From: Treponema sp. UBA3662
GTDB taxonomy: Bacteria; Spirochaetota; Spirochaetia; Treponematales; Treponemataceae
NCBI GenBank assembly: GCA_002373205.1
Contig: DFJV01000104.1
Span: 1 to 12,535, forward strand
Direction: 5' to 3'
Length of the DNA: 12,535 nucleotides
In this document: in pieces, positions 1 to 6,580 of the stretch
Position numbering within the stretch: position 1 is the first letter of the stretch
Layout of the letters: each line of letters opens with the position of its first letter
The notes under the pieces: generated by a model
What the model was told of the DNA's origin: nothing
The model's input: the letters and a program-made list of their open reading frames with translations, nothing else
Databases searched by the model: none
Program-made: the position numbers and the translations under genes

Positions 1-278
1 TCAAAATAGTTTTTTACCGGATCATAATTTGTCGGAGTTGAGACTATAACAAAGTCTGCACCTGCATAGGCTTTTTCTGCATCGGTTGTAGCGGTAAGGT
101 TCAATTTTTTTGAAGAAAAGAATTCTGAAATTTCATTGTCAACTATGGGAGACTTTTTGCTGTTGATTAAATCAACTTTTTCCTGAACTATATCCACAGC
201 CCAAACCTCGTTATGCTGGGAAAGCAAAACAGCCAGTGACAAACCTACGTAACCCGTTCCAGCAACTGCTATCTTCAT
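1..278 (-). CDS. ugd: UDP-glucose 6-dehydrogenase, N-terminal part (cut by window edge)
   Basis: The first 92 residues are visible; the family is usually close to 390-450 residues, so the gene continues beyond the window. The protein opens with MKIAVAGTGYVGLSLAVLL, the NAD-binding Rossmann loop GxGYVGL of the UDP-glucose/GDP-mannose dehydrogenase family, followed by the acidic end of beta-2 (VDIVQEKVDLIN) and by FVIVSTPTNYDP, the conserved second part of the NAD domain. Family knowledge: these cytosolic enzymes oxidise UDP-glucose twice to UDP-glucuronate using two NAD+, feeding surface polysaccharide synthesis. The start ATG is preceded by a modest Shine-Dalgarno-like GAGGTAG. A promoter with an extended -10 lies at 309-337. 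A related nucleotide-sugar dehydrogenase specificity cannot be excluded because the catalytic half is missing. Confidence 0.88.
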   Translation of the reverse strand, partial: MKIAVAGTGYVGLSLAVLLSQHNEVWAVDIVQEKVDLINSKKSPIVDNEISEFFSSKKLNLTATTDAEKAYAGADFVIVSTPTNYDPVKNYF

Positions 279-308
279 TTTTCTACCTCGCATACATATA
301 ATAAGACA

Positions 309-337
309 ATTTTAGCACAATAAAAATATTCTTGCAA
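309..337 (-). promoter_or_regulatory. Promoter of the UDP-glucose dehydrogenase gene
   Basis: On the minus strand there is TTGCAA (332-337), a 17-bp spacer and TAAAAT (309-314). The -10 is extended by TGTGC. The predicted start of transcription near 302 gives a leader of about 24 bases. Confidence 0.6.
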
Positions 338-350
338 ATGGACGGCATAT

Positions 351-473
351 CAACTTTTACTGTGCCCGGCACTACGTGTCCGGTCAGGGCTTCTGCATTC
401 CCCGCTTTCCGCGGTTCCGCTTTCGCTCCATTCCCTCCGGGAACGCTGCGCGCCGCTACAATCGGGCGTAGGA
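351..473. repeat. R1 dispersed GC-rich structured repeat, copy A
   Basis: About 65% G+C by hand count, in an AT-rich intergenic region. It shares with 8842-8985, in order, CAAxTTTTAC, CTGTGCCCGGC, CCGGTCAG, CCGCTTTCC, GGTTCCG, CTCCATT, GCTGCGC and CAATCGGG. The stem CCGGCAC/GTG(T)CCGG (366-383) corresponds to a differently sequenced stem in copy C. A second hairpin is TTCCC/GGGAA (431-443). It lies between the divergent promoters of the UDP-glucose dehydrogenase and VTC genes. A small open frame across it (283-483, minus) is not credible as a gene. Confidence 0.82.
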
Positions 474-492
474 TTATTGGCAAGAACTTCTG

Positions 493-521
493 TTGACGAA
501 AAAGCGGTTTGTTAATATAGT
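493..521 (+). promoter_or_regulatory. Promoter of the VTC-DUF4956 operon
   Basis: TTGACG (493-498), exactly 17 bases, then TATAGT (516-521); each box differs from the sigma-70 consensus at one position. The start of transcription would be near 528, giving a leader of about 13 bases that contains AAGGA at 530-534. The TTG of the -35 box is also the longest-frame start of the downstream gene, so an automatic caller may wrongly begin translation here. Confidence 0.7.
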
Positions 522-540
522 TTATCTAAAAGGAAAGTCT

Positions 541-1242
541 TTGGAAAAAAAATACCGCCACGAATATAAATATCTTTCTCCTGAATACATACTCTCGTAT
601 CTTCAGAAACGGGTTGGCATGGTTTTGCAGCTTGACCCGCATACAGGGGACGCCAAGCAGTATTCCATCAGAAGCATTTATTTTGACGACATGTACAACA
701 CCTGCTACCGCGAAAACGAAAACGGAACAGACCCCCGCGAAAAATTCCGAATACGCATCTACAACGGTTCCACGGAGCACATAAAACTGGAGCTTAAGCA
801 AAAGGAAAAGACAAAATGCTTTAAATATTCAGCCCCCCTTTCCTTTGAGCAGTGCAAGACCATAATGCAGGGGAAAATTCCGCAATACGACAGCACCACC
901 CCGTTCCTGGTAAAAAAACTTATTGCCAGGATGAAGCTTGTCCAATTGCGCCCGGTTTGCATTGTTTCTTACGAGCGCGTGCCCTATATCTGGACGGCAG
1001 GAAATGTCCGCATAACCTTTGACCGCAACATACGCAGCTCTTCGGACATAAACGCATTCTTTGACAAGGAACTTCCATCGCGTCCGGTTCTTGAATCGGG
1101 TACAAACATGGTTGAAGTTAAATTTGACGAGCTTCTTCCAGATTTTATATATGAACTTCTCCAGTCAAGCAGGCTTGTGCAGACAGCATTTTCTAAATAC
1201 TATCTGTGCCGCCGCTACAACATGACGGGAGAATCCATATAA
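541..1242 (+). CDS. VTC-domain protein (polyphosphate polymerase type)
   Basis: 233 residues from TTG 541. The frame is open back to a TTG at 493, but that is the -35 box of a good promoter. The TTG at 541 has AAGGA six bases upstream and gives MEKKYRHEYKY, a typical opening for this family. The protein looks like a stand-alone VTC domain: the basic strand RIRIY (residues 70-74), LELK (83-86), FDRNIR (160-165), VEVKFDELLPDF (191-202) and SKYYLCRRY (218-226), the acidic and basic tunnel residues of the domain. Family knowledge: in yeast Vtc4 this tunnel makes polyphosphate from ATP; bacterial members are often encoded beside DUF4956 proteins. No signal peptide or membrane segment is visible, so it is probably cytosolic, perhaps held by the DUF4956 partner encoded 38 bases downstream. 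Family assignment is firm; enzymatic activity is inferred. Confidence 0.87.
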   Translation: MEKKYRHEYKYLSPEYILSYLQKRVGMVLQLDPHTGDAKQYSIRSIYFDDMYNTCYRENENGTDPREKFRIRIYNGSTEHIKLELKQKEKTKCFKYSAPLSFEQCKTIMQGKIPQYDSTTPFLVKKLIARMKLVQLRPVCIVSYERVPYIWTAGNVRITFDRNIRSSSDINAFFDKELPSRPVLESGTNMVEVKFDELLPDFIYELLQSSRLVQTAFSKYYLCRRYNMTGESI

Positions 1243-1280
1243 AGCTTTACAAAAGTAAACAATAAAAACAGGAGAATACA

Positions 1281-1964
1281 ATGACAACTTTCAAGGACAT
1301 TTTTAAGAAATCGTTTTTGCAGGGATTTTCCAGATTTGACCTTACACCGCTGAACATGGTGATTGTTCTGGGACTTTCCGCACTCTTCGCAATATATATT
1401 TTTGCGGTCTACAGAATTCTTACCCGCAAAACTTTTTATTCCAAAAGCTTTAACATTTCCCTTGCTGCGGTAACAATAATCACTACGGCAATAATCATGA
1501 CAATTCAGTCCAACGTGGTGATTTCTCTTGGTATGGTTGGTGCCCTTTCTATTGTCCGCTTCCGCACAGCCGTAAAAGAGCCCATGGACCTTGCCTTTAT
1601 GTTCTGGGCAATAAGCACTGGAATCATCTGTGGAGCAGGACTTGCAGAAATTTCCTGCATACTTGCAATAATGATGACTCTTGCGGTTGTTGTCTTAGAC
1701 AGAATTCCGATTGGCCGTGCCCCGCAAATTCTTATGGTTACAATGAACGACTACAACAGCGAAGGAACTCTTATTACGGAAGTAAAAAAGACCTGCCGCT
1801 ACTTTAGCGTAAAATCCAGAAGCCTAGCAAACGGACAGGCCGACTATGTGATTGAAGTGCGCGTAAGGGAAGAAGATGAAGGCTACCTTATAAAAGATGT
1901 TTCTTCTATAACAGGAGTGATTTCTTCCAGCCTTTTGCGCCACGACGGAGAGGTAACCTACTAA
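1281..1964 (+). CDS. DUF4956 family membrane protein
   Basis: 227 residues with a good Shine-Dalgarno (CAGGAG, 6-7 bases before ATG). About four to five hydrophobic segments are visible near residues 24-46, 58-77, 79-93, 104-121 and 122-140. The segment SIVRFRTAVKEPMDLAFMF (90-108) is the conserved core of DUF4956. The rest (about 145-227) is a soluble domain, probably cytoplasmic. It follows the VTC gene by 38 bases with no terminator, so the two are co-transcribed. Family knowledge: DUF4956 proteins recur next to VTC-domain proteins, and a role in anchoring the polymerase or passing polyphosphate across the membrane has been an obvious guess. No catalytic residue can be named. The stop codon is one base away from the stop of the convergent DUF3943 gene. 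Confidence 0.88.
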   Translation: MTTFKDIFKKSFLQGFSRFDLTPLNMVIVLGLSALFAIYIFAVYRILTRKTFYSKSFNISLAAVTIITTAIIMTIQSNVVISLGMVGALSIVRFRTAVKEPMDLAFMFWAISTGIICGAGLAEISCILAIMMTLAVVVLDRIPIGRAPQILMVTMNDYNSEGTLITEVKKTCRYFSVKSRSLANGQADYVIEVRVREEDEGYLIKDVSSITGVISSSLLRHDGEVTY

Positions 1965-1965
1965 C

Positions 1966-3492
1966 TTACTTTACCGTCATGCGAGCAAAGACACCAACGC
2001 TGTTCAACATGGCAAAATAATTGGGAAGGTCGTCATAGAAAGCATACTTAAGGTAGAGCTCATCGCGGAGGCCTATGCTTATCATGTCGGACAGCTGGTA
2101 TTCGTAGCTTAGGTTTAGCATGTTCTGGAATTCCAGCCCACAATCATAAGTAACAAAGTCCTGATCCTGCCAGGGGAAGGCGTAGTGGGCATAAGTGCGG
2201 TTTTCCAAGGCAATCTTGTTCTTTTCAAACAGAGTCCACTTAAAGGCAAGTACATTTTCTGCACCAAAGGTGTAGCTGTAGCTACGGTAGAGTTCGTCAG
2301 GCTGCGGCAGCAAATCCCTTCTGTAATAGGCATAGTCGGTTGTGCCAAGAAAATTCACACCAAGAATTTCTTTCCACTCAAAGACATTGTTTTTGCTGAA
2401 TTCTTTTTTCTGCTTAATGGCTGCACCCAAACCAAGCGAGCTTACCTCAAAGAAGGAATGCCACCTAAAGTCATACAAAAGCGATGCTCCAACTGACGTT
2501 TCCGTGTTTTCACTGTTAAGGGAATCTGGTGTACGCGCAAACAAAAAGCCGTCGCTTGAAATATTTACGTCATACATAAAATTGCGCTCACCGTCGCTCG
2601 TTCCTTCCCCAGAGCCTTTTCCAAAAGAGCCGCTCATAGAAAGTTCAAACTGGCTAAAGGGAGTGTTGGAGTCAACCTGATAGGGATTGTCATAGACAAC
2701 GTTGCAGGCAAATCCTCCGTAAACAGGGAAGGTCTCACCAAAGCTTTTGCCGTCCGCATAAGAATCCCCCGTTGCAGAACCGAATCCCGCACAAAAATCA
2801 AGGCCATAAAGTTTAGACGCACGGGGAAGGGCTTTTTTCTGCAGAACCAAGTCCGACCACATGCGCATTGGATTTGGAATATAGCTTGCGTAATATCCCA
2901 AGTTCTGCATCTCGTAGCTAAGGTTGTAGAGCATTTCCCCCATAAAGGCAGCGCCAACACTTGAATAAACCAAGTCGTTTACAGAAGGCGCGTTTGTCTC
3001 GCAGAAATATTCCCAAATCAGCGAACCGGATGCGGAAAGAAGCAGGGACTCAAAAGGCGTAAAATTGGCATTGCGTCCGCTTGTATAGTAAAGCGAGCCC
3101 TGGTAGGGGTGCAACACAAAATTGGTCCAGTACCAGTCTGTGTCATATTCCCAGTCCTTTTCGTAAAAATGCTTCCAGTCATCAAGCGTTACTTTTGTCC
3201 AGCCCTGCCTTGTTACAAATTTGTTCCAGCAGAAAATTATGGAATTTGCAACTAACATGCCGCTAATGCCTGTAATATAGTGGTGTTCGGAAGGGTCTCC
3301 AAAAAGATAGGTTCCCAAGTTAAAAGAAAGGTCTTCTTTTTCCTTATTCTTAGGCTTGTTTGTGGCTATAGTGGGCTCCTGTTCCAAAGGAGTGGCTTCA
3401 TCATTTACAGCAGCCGCTTCCTGGGCAAAAATCATATTGGACTGCCAAGTCAAACAAAACATCAATGCAAGAAAAAACGCTTTAATTTTCAT
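1966..3492 (-). CDS. DUF3943 domain protein, exported, probable outer-membrane beta-barrel
   Basis: 508 residues. The N-terminus MKIKAFFLALMFCLTW... with FAQ near residue 24 is a signal peptide, followed by a low-complexity linker rich in Ala, Glu, Thr and Pro. The DUF3943 signature lies around 120-190: NFVLHPYQGSLYY (124-136), SLIWEYFCE (157-165), PSVNDLV (169-175) and GE (185-186). The rest has alternating aromatic and polar strands, and the final residues end in a hydrophobic strand (GVFARMTVK), as in an outer-membrane barrel. The start ATG has AGGA about nine bases upstream and a promoter at 3529-3557. The gene runs alone; its 3' end meets the VTC-DUF4956 operon tail to tail. Function is unknown for the family; export and barrel character are inferred from sequence texture. 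Confidence 0.82.
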   Translation of the reverse strand: MKIKAFFLALMFCLTWQSNMIFAQEAAAVNDEATPLEQEPTIATNKPKNKEKEDLSFNLGTYLFGDPSEHHYITGISGMLVANSIIFCWNKFVTRQGWTKVTLDDWKHFYEKDWEYDTDWYWTNFVLHPYQGSLYYTSGRNANFTPFESLLLSASGSLIWEYFCETNAPSVNDLVYSSVGAAFMGEMLYNLSYEMQNLGYYASYIPNPMRMWSDLVLQKKALPRASKLYGLDFCAGFGSATGDSYADGKSFGETFPVYGGFACNVVYDNPYQVDSNTPFSQFELSMSGSFGKGSGEGTSDGERNFMYDVNISSDGFLFARTPDSLNSENTETSVGASLLYDFRWHSFFEVSSLGLGAAIKQKKEFSKNNVFEWKEILGVNFLGTTDYAYYRRDLLPQPDELYRSYSYTFGAENVLAFKWTLFEKNKIALENRTYAHYAFPWQDQDFVTYDCGLEFQNMLNLSYEYQLSDMISIGLRDELYLKYAFYDDLPNYFAMLNSVGVFARMTVK

Positions 3493-3528
3493 ACCGGGAT
3501 TCCTAAAACTATTTCTTTAATATAAAAC

Positions 3529-3557
3529 ACTATAGTAGAATTTTCAGTCCGATTCAA
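3529..3557 (-). promoter_or_regulatory. Promoter of the DUF3943 gene
   Basis: On the minus strand there is TTGAAT (3552-3557), a 17-bp spacer and TATAGT (3529-3534). The predicted start is near 3522, giving a leader of about 30 bases. Confidence 0.6.
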
Positions 3558-3600
3558 GAGTGGATTTTCTTTTTCTTCTGGACCAAGCTTCTATTGCTAA

Positions 3601-3765
3601 CCCGCTTTCCATGATTCCGCGGGGCCATCAAATGATAAACAAACAGCACCATGGATGGTGCGTCATTTGTTGGCATAAAAAGCAGGTGAGTTTTCGCAGA
3701 AAACTCATGGTTAAAAATTGTATGGATGCAATTTTTAACCAACTGCCCTTCCAATCGGGGGTAGG
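3601..3765. repeat. R1 dispersed repeat, copy B, with hairpin-array interior
   Basis: The left end CCCGCTTTCC plus GATTCCGCGGGG (from 3601) and the right end GCCCTTCCAATCGGGGGTAGG (3745-3765) match copy C (8898 onward and 8966-8985). The first third of the element (TGTGCCCGGC part) is missing. The interior is replaced by three consecutive hairpins: an outer stem 3624-3635/3663-3674 (12 bp, one mismatch) enclosing 3646-3652/3655-3661; TGAGTTTTC/GAAAACTCA (3687-3707); and a perfect 12-bp stem 3709-3720/3729-3740. It starts ten bases after the radical SAM stop codon and ends before the DUF3943 promoter. Small frames across it are not credible genes. Confidence 0.8.
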
Positions 3766-3775
3766 CTTGCTTTGT

Positions 3776-4639
3776 TTACGAAAACAATTCCATTTGCAAA
3801 TCTTTTTCGGGAAAGGTCTTCATGTAGGAAAAACATTCATCCGGGGTGCATAAAATCTTGTGCTTTTTGCATTCCATCTGGAAAATTTGCATTAGTCTTG
3901 CATTGTTGGGGCTTTCGCACACGTAGCTTTTTCCAAAGCATTTTTCGTATTTCTCCCTCATACCGGGAAAATGCCTGTCCAGCGCAGAATAAAAATATTC
4001 CCGGTTGCCATCGCGCAGGGTAAGCCCAAAGCCAAAGCAGATTATTCCCTTTACGCCAGCCTGTGCACAGCGGTCCATTATTAAAAGCAAATTTTCTTCC
4101 GTATCGTTTATAAAAGGAAGTATGGGGCTTAGCCAAACAATTGTGTCTATCCCTTTTTCGCGGAAGATATTCAGCACCTCAAAGCGGCGGCTTGTAGGAC
4201 AAACGTTGGGCTCGATGATGCGGCAAAGATTGTCGTCCGCAGTGGTTACGGTCATCTGCAAAATAAATTTTGACTTACGGTTTATTGCTTCTATTATATC
4301 CAAGTCCCTAAGAACCATGTCTGATTTTGTCTGAAGGGCAGCACCAAAACCATGCCTTTCCAGAAGCTCCAGTGTTTTTTGCGTCATGCACAAGTCTTTT
4401 TCGCAATGCATATAAGGGTCACACATGGAACCTGTCCCAACCATGCACTTCTTGCGCTTATGTTTAAGGGCATCTTCCAGCAGTTCTACTGCATTTTGCT
4501 TTACCTCTATATCCTCAAAGGGAATTGGCGTATGGTAGCAGAGGCTTCGGCTGTCGCAATAAATGCAACCGTGCGTGCATCCTCGGTAGAGGTTAATGCC
4601 GTTGGAATTTAGTATTGTCTTTGCGCTTACAAAATGCAT
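3776..4639 (-). CDS. SPL-family radical SAM protein
   Basis: 287 residues. The motif RGCTHGCIYC places the CxxxCxxC iron-sulfur ligands at C21, C25 and C28, right at the N-terminus, as in the spore photoproduct lyase-like (COG1533) group. GTGSMCDPYM (68-77) resembles the conserved strand of that group (GxxxDPYxP). A radical SAM barrel follows, with LQMTVTTAD (about 147-155) and a C-terminal tail containing further cysteines. Family knowledge: these enzymes bind a 4Fe-4S cluster and SAM to generate a 5'-deoxyadenosyl radical; spore photoproduct lyase repairs a thymine dimer, but most relatives have no known substrate. The start ATG overlaps the WYL regulator stop (TAATG), so translation is coupled. 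The organism does not sporulate if it is a spirochaete, so a true lyase role is doubtful. Confidence 0.85.
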   Translation of the reverse strand: MHFVSAKTILNSNGINLYRGCTHGCIYCDSRSLCYHTPIPFEDIEVKQNAVELLEDALKHKRKKCMVGTGSMCDPYMHCEKDLCMTQKTLELLERHGFGAALQTKSDMVLRDLDIIEAINRKSKFILQMTVTTADDNLCRIIEPNVCPTSRRFEVLNIFREKGIDTIVWLSPILPFINDTEENLLLIMDRCAQAGVKGIICFGFGLTLRDGNREYFYSALDRHFPGMREKYEKCFGKSYVCESPNNARLMQIFQMECKKHKILCTPDECFSYMKTFPEKDLQMELFS

Positions 4640-5595
4640 TATTGGAAAACCTTCTGGTACATTCTTTTAATTTCTTCTTCCAGGGCATGCTTTACGCTCT
4701 TTGGAGCAACAACTTCCAGAGAGGAACCAAAACTTAGCAGGTAGGTTACAAGCCAAACTTCATCCGGAATTTTAAATGTAACTGTTGTTAAGCCGTCGGG
4801 CTCTTCAGCAGAAGCCTGGCTTTCTTCTATTTTGTAGTCATCCATAATGCGCCAGAGCTCTTTTTTTGGAATGCGAACCGTAAGCGTAACAAGACGGTAT
4901 TCCTTTTTTAGGCGCTCGCTATATTCTCTTTCCACATCTTTTGACTTTGATTTTTTTGCTTCCAGAGAATCTTCAAAAATATCCGCAGTCCGCCTGGTAT
5001 TGCGGATATTCTGAATGCGGCTTAGCTTAAAATACCTGGCCTCTTCCTTTTGGTTGCACCAGCCGTACAAATACCAAGCCTGCCCGCGGAATACAATCTT
5101 CCACGGCTGAACAAAACGCCTGCCCACTTCCCCATGGCTTGAATAATAGTCAAAGCAAAGAACCTGCTTTTTTAGGATTGCGCCTTTTGCAACGTCAAAG
5201 ACAGTCCTAATATATGCCCCCAGCGGATTCCACGAGCCAAAGTCCACTTCCAACCAGTCAGTCTTTTCCTTTGTAAGTGAACGGATTTTTCCTGCGGCGG
5301 CCCGGCTTGCATCATCACCAGACAAAGCAGAAACCGCATTTGCCGCAGCTGCAAGACTAACCTTTTCGTCTTCGGTTAAAACAGTTTTGTCCAGCGAGTA
5401 ATTCCCGTCTATTTCTATGCCCCCACCAAAGCCTTTTGTAGAAAAAATAGGAATCCCGGCAAGGCAAAGAGAATCTATCCAGCGGTAGATAGTGCGTGTA
5501 GAAACCCCAAAATGCTCCGACAAGTCCCTGGCAGTAGCTTTCTTTTTGTCTATCAGAATGTAAACCAGTTCAAAAAGGTTTTCCGTATTAATCAT
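4639..5595 (-). CDS. WYL-domain transcriptional regulator (YafY type)
   Basis: 318 residues, full length for the family. Domains in order: a DeoR-like winged helix (about 5-60, with ATARDLSEHFGVSTRTIYRW as the recognition unit), a linker, a WYL domain (about 140-205, with FVQPWKIVFRGQAWYLYGWC carrying the W-Y-L signature), and a C-terminal WCX extension (about 234-312). Family knowledge: WYL domains sense nucleotide or nucleic-acid-type ligands in several systems, and these regulators usually control neighbouring genes. It is first in an operon with the SPL-like radical SAM gene (1-base overlap). The promoter is covered by a 26-bp palindrome (5615-5640), probably its own operator. The predicted transcription start falls on the A of the start codon and there is no Shine-Dalgarno sequence, so the mRNA may be leaderless. 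Confidence 0.9.
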   Translation of the reverse strand: MINTENLFELVYILIDKKKATARDLSEHFGVSTRTIYRWIDSLCLAGIPIFSTKGFGGGIEIDGNYSLDKTVLTEDEKVSLAAAANAVSALSGDDASRAAAGKIRSLTKEKTDWLEVDFGSWNPLGAYIRTVFDVAKGAILKKQVLCFDYYSSHGEVGRRFVQPWKIVFRGQAWYLYGWCNQKEEARYFKLSRIQNIRNTRRTADIFEDSLEAKKSKSKDVEREYSERLKKEYRLVTLTVRIPKKELWRIMDDYKIEESQASAEEPDGLTTVTFKIPDEVWLVTYLLSFGSSLEVVAPKSVKHALEEEIKRMYQKVFQ

Positions 5596-5601
5596 AGGAA
5601 T

Positions 5602-5640
5602 ATTTTAGCATGAAAAATATGACAGGTAAATGTCATATTT
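5602..5640 (-). promoter_or_regulatory. Promoter and palindromic operator of the WYL-radical SAM operon
   Basis: Minus strand: TTTACC (5625-5630), a 17-bp spacer, and TAAAAT (5602-5607) extended by TGC. A perfect inverted repeat AAATATGACA-N6-TGTCATATTT occupies 5615-5640, and its central six bases are exactly the -35 box. A protein dimer bound there would block RNA polymerase. Autorepression by the WYL protein is inferred from position. Confidence 0.7.
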
Positions 5641-5645
5641 AAAAA

Positions 5646-5954
5646 TTATAATTCATACAGTTTTTTATAATCATCTACGAAATTTTTAATATTATAGGTT
5701 TCATCGTTATAATCTAATATCAACTCATAAATTACATCCAAAGCATCTTGAACTGTTGGTTTAGCTTTATTTTTTGATTGCAATTTTTTTGAAAAATCAA
5801 TCAACCATGCAGGGTCTGCGCTATATGTATTAGAAAAAATATAAGGGCTCATTTGTCCCAGTAAAATACCAAAGTTATCATATTTTTCTCTATCTGAGAA
5901 AAAGAGTTTTTCCAATTTTTTAAAAGCTTCTAAATAAAGTTCAAAAGTGGTCAT
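5646..5954 (-). CDS. Hypothetical small acidic cytosolic protein
   Basis: 102 residues, mostly predicted helical, without signal peptide or membrane segment. It opens MTTFELYLEAFKKLEKLFF and ends VDDYKKLYEL. AAGGA lies seven bases before the ATG, supporting a real gene. I do not recognise a family. Size, composition and AT-rich setting next to other orphan small genes resemble immunity proteins of polymorphic toxin systems, but no motif proves this. Its 3' end is only a few bases from the operator of the WYL operon, and no terminator is visible between them, so read-through into the WYL operon is possible. Confidence 0.65.
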   Translation of the reverse strand: MTTFELYLEAFKKLEKLFFSDREKYDNFGILLGQMSPYIFSNTYSADPAWLIDFSKKLQSKNKAKPTVQDALDVIYELILDYNDETYNIKNFVDDYKKLYEL

Positions 5955-6002
5955 AAATTTTCCTTGCTACTAAATTTCGATTTTTGCTTTTTGAATTTAT
6001 GA

Positions 6003-6178
6003 TTACCGCAGATTACTAAAATATGGTATTGTATACGTATCAATTAATTGACAGCAACAGAATGGATAAAAGTCTTTTTTTATGATTTCATCCAATTTTT
6101 GAACTTCTCCAATGCCATTCAGAAAATTAAAAAAGCCATCTGCTCATCAAAATCCAAAAATCTATTTTCTGCGGCTAG
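6003..6178 (-). pseudogene. Frameshifted remnant of a small protein gene
   Basis: Minus strand. A coding-like stretch LAAENRFLDFDEQMAFL runs from 6178 to a run of six A (6129-6134 on the plus strand). Shifting the frame by one base there continues it as NFLNGIGEVQKLDEIIKKDF and on to a stop at 6003-6005, about 57 residues in all. No start codon is visible upstream: a stop lies immediately before the first piece. The homopolymer position and the plausible composition of both halves suggest a decayed gene. Family not recognised. Together with spacers this accounts for the otherwise empty 5955-6215 stretch. Confidence 0.45.
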
Positions 6179-6215
6179 TTAAATTTTAAACCCAATTGAG
6201 TAAAAATATAAATGC

Positions 6216-6425
6216 TTATTCATCTTTCCTTAATTTGTTTAAGGCTTTTTGAATAATCAAAATTACTAAAACAAAAAAATAGAAAATAACCACTACAAGA
6301 ACAAGGCATAAAAAGAAGTTTACAACTTCATTAGAAGTTAAGAATTTGTCAAACACAAAAAATACTAAATAGCCACTTAGAATTGAGGAGACTATTAACA
6401 AAATCGTTATAACAAATAAATTCAT
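6216..6425 (-). CDS. Small two-helix membrane protein, unknown
   Basis: 69 residues. Two long hydrophobic segments (about 3-26 and 33-60) are followed by a short basic tail LNKLRKDE, predicting an inner-membrane hairpin with the C-terminus inside. CAGGAG sits eight bases before the ATG, which supports expression. Family not recognised. It lies downstream of the antitoxin gene on the same strand, separated by an R2 repeat and a hairpin. It could be an immunity or toxin-like membrane peptide; nothing in the sequence decides this. Confidence 0.55.
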   Translation of the reverse strand: MNLFVITILLIVSSILSGYLVFFVFDKFLTSNEVVNFFLCLVLVVVIFYFFVLVILIIQKALNKLRKDE

Positions 6426-6489
6426 AATAACATCTCCTGATCGTTATTGTTTGCATATAGACTGCAACAATAATCTGCCATTTTTCTGC

Positions 6490-6520
6490 CGGAATCAGAC
6501 CAAAAGCTGGTTGAATTCCG
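6490..6520. repeat. Hairpin beside R2 copy 1
   Basis: CGGAAT (6490-6495) pairs with ATTCCG (6515-6520), and ACCA (6499-6502) with TGGT (6508-6511), closing a five-base loop. It sits between TTTTTCTGC and TTCCCC, two blocks that are directly adjacent in R2 copy 2, so it looks like an insertion into the repeat. Confidence 0.45.
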
Positions 6521-6523
6521 AGA

Positions 6524-6570
6524 TTCCCCGACAAACCCCTATTTGGCGGAGGAAAGGCAAAATGTTGGGA
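6524..6570. repeat. R2 direct repeat, copy 1
   Basis: The core CCTATTTGGCGGAGGAAA (6538-6555) recurs with one change at 7449-7466. Similarity extends to TTCCCC-N2-CAAA on the left and GGC...TTGTTG-like sequence on the right, about 45 bp in the same orientation. It lies immediately after the antitoxin stop codon. Confidence 0.6.
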
Positions 6571-6580
6571 TATCCTCAAT

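Noticed and set aside
283..483. Small minus-strand frame (66 aa) across R1 copy A
   Set aside because: It covers the dispersed repeat and the promoter of the UDP-glucose dehydrogenase gene, has no ribosome site, and its composition is that of GC-rich noncoding DNA.
3624..3740. Hairpin series as a CRISPR array
   Set aside because: The three stems differ in sequence and length and there are no identical repeats with regular spacers.
3554..3853. Small frames on both strands across R1 copy B
   Set aside because: They are made of the hairpin array and overlap the end of the radical SAM gene; no ribosome sites.
6349..6579. Minus-strand frame of 76 aa
   Set aside because: It overlaps R2, a hairpin and the start of the small membrane gene with a good ribosome site; its sequence has no protein-like character.
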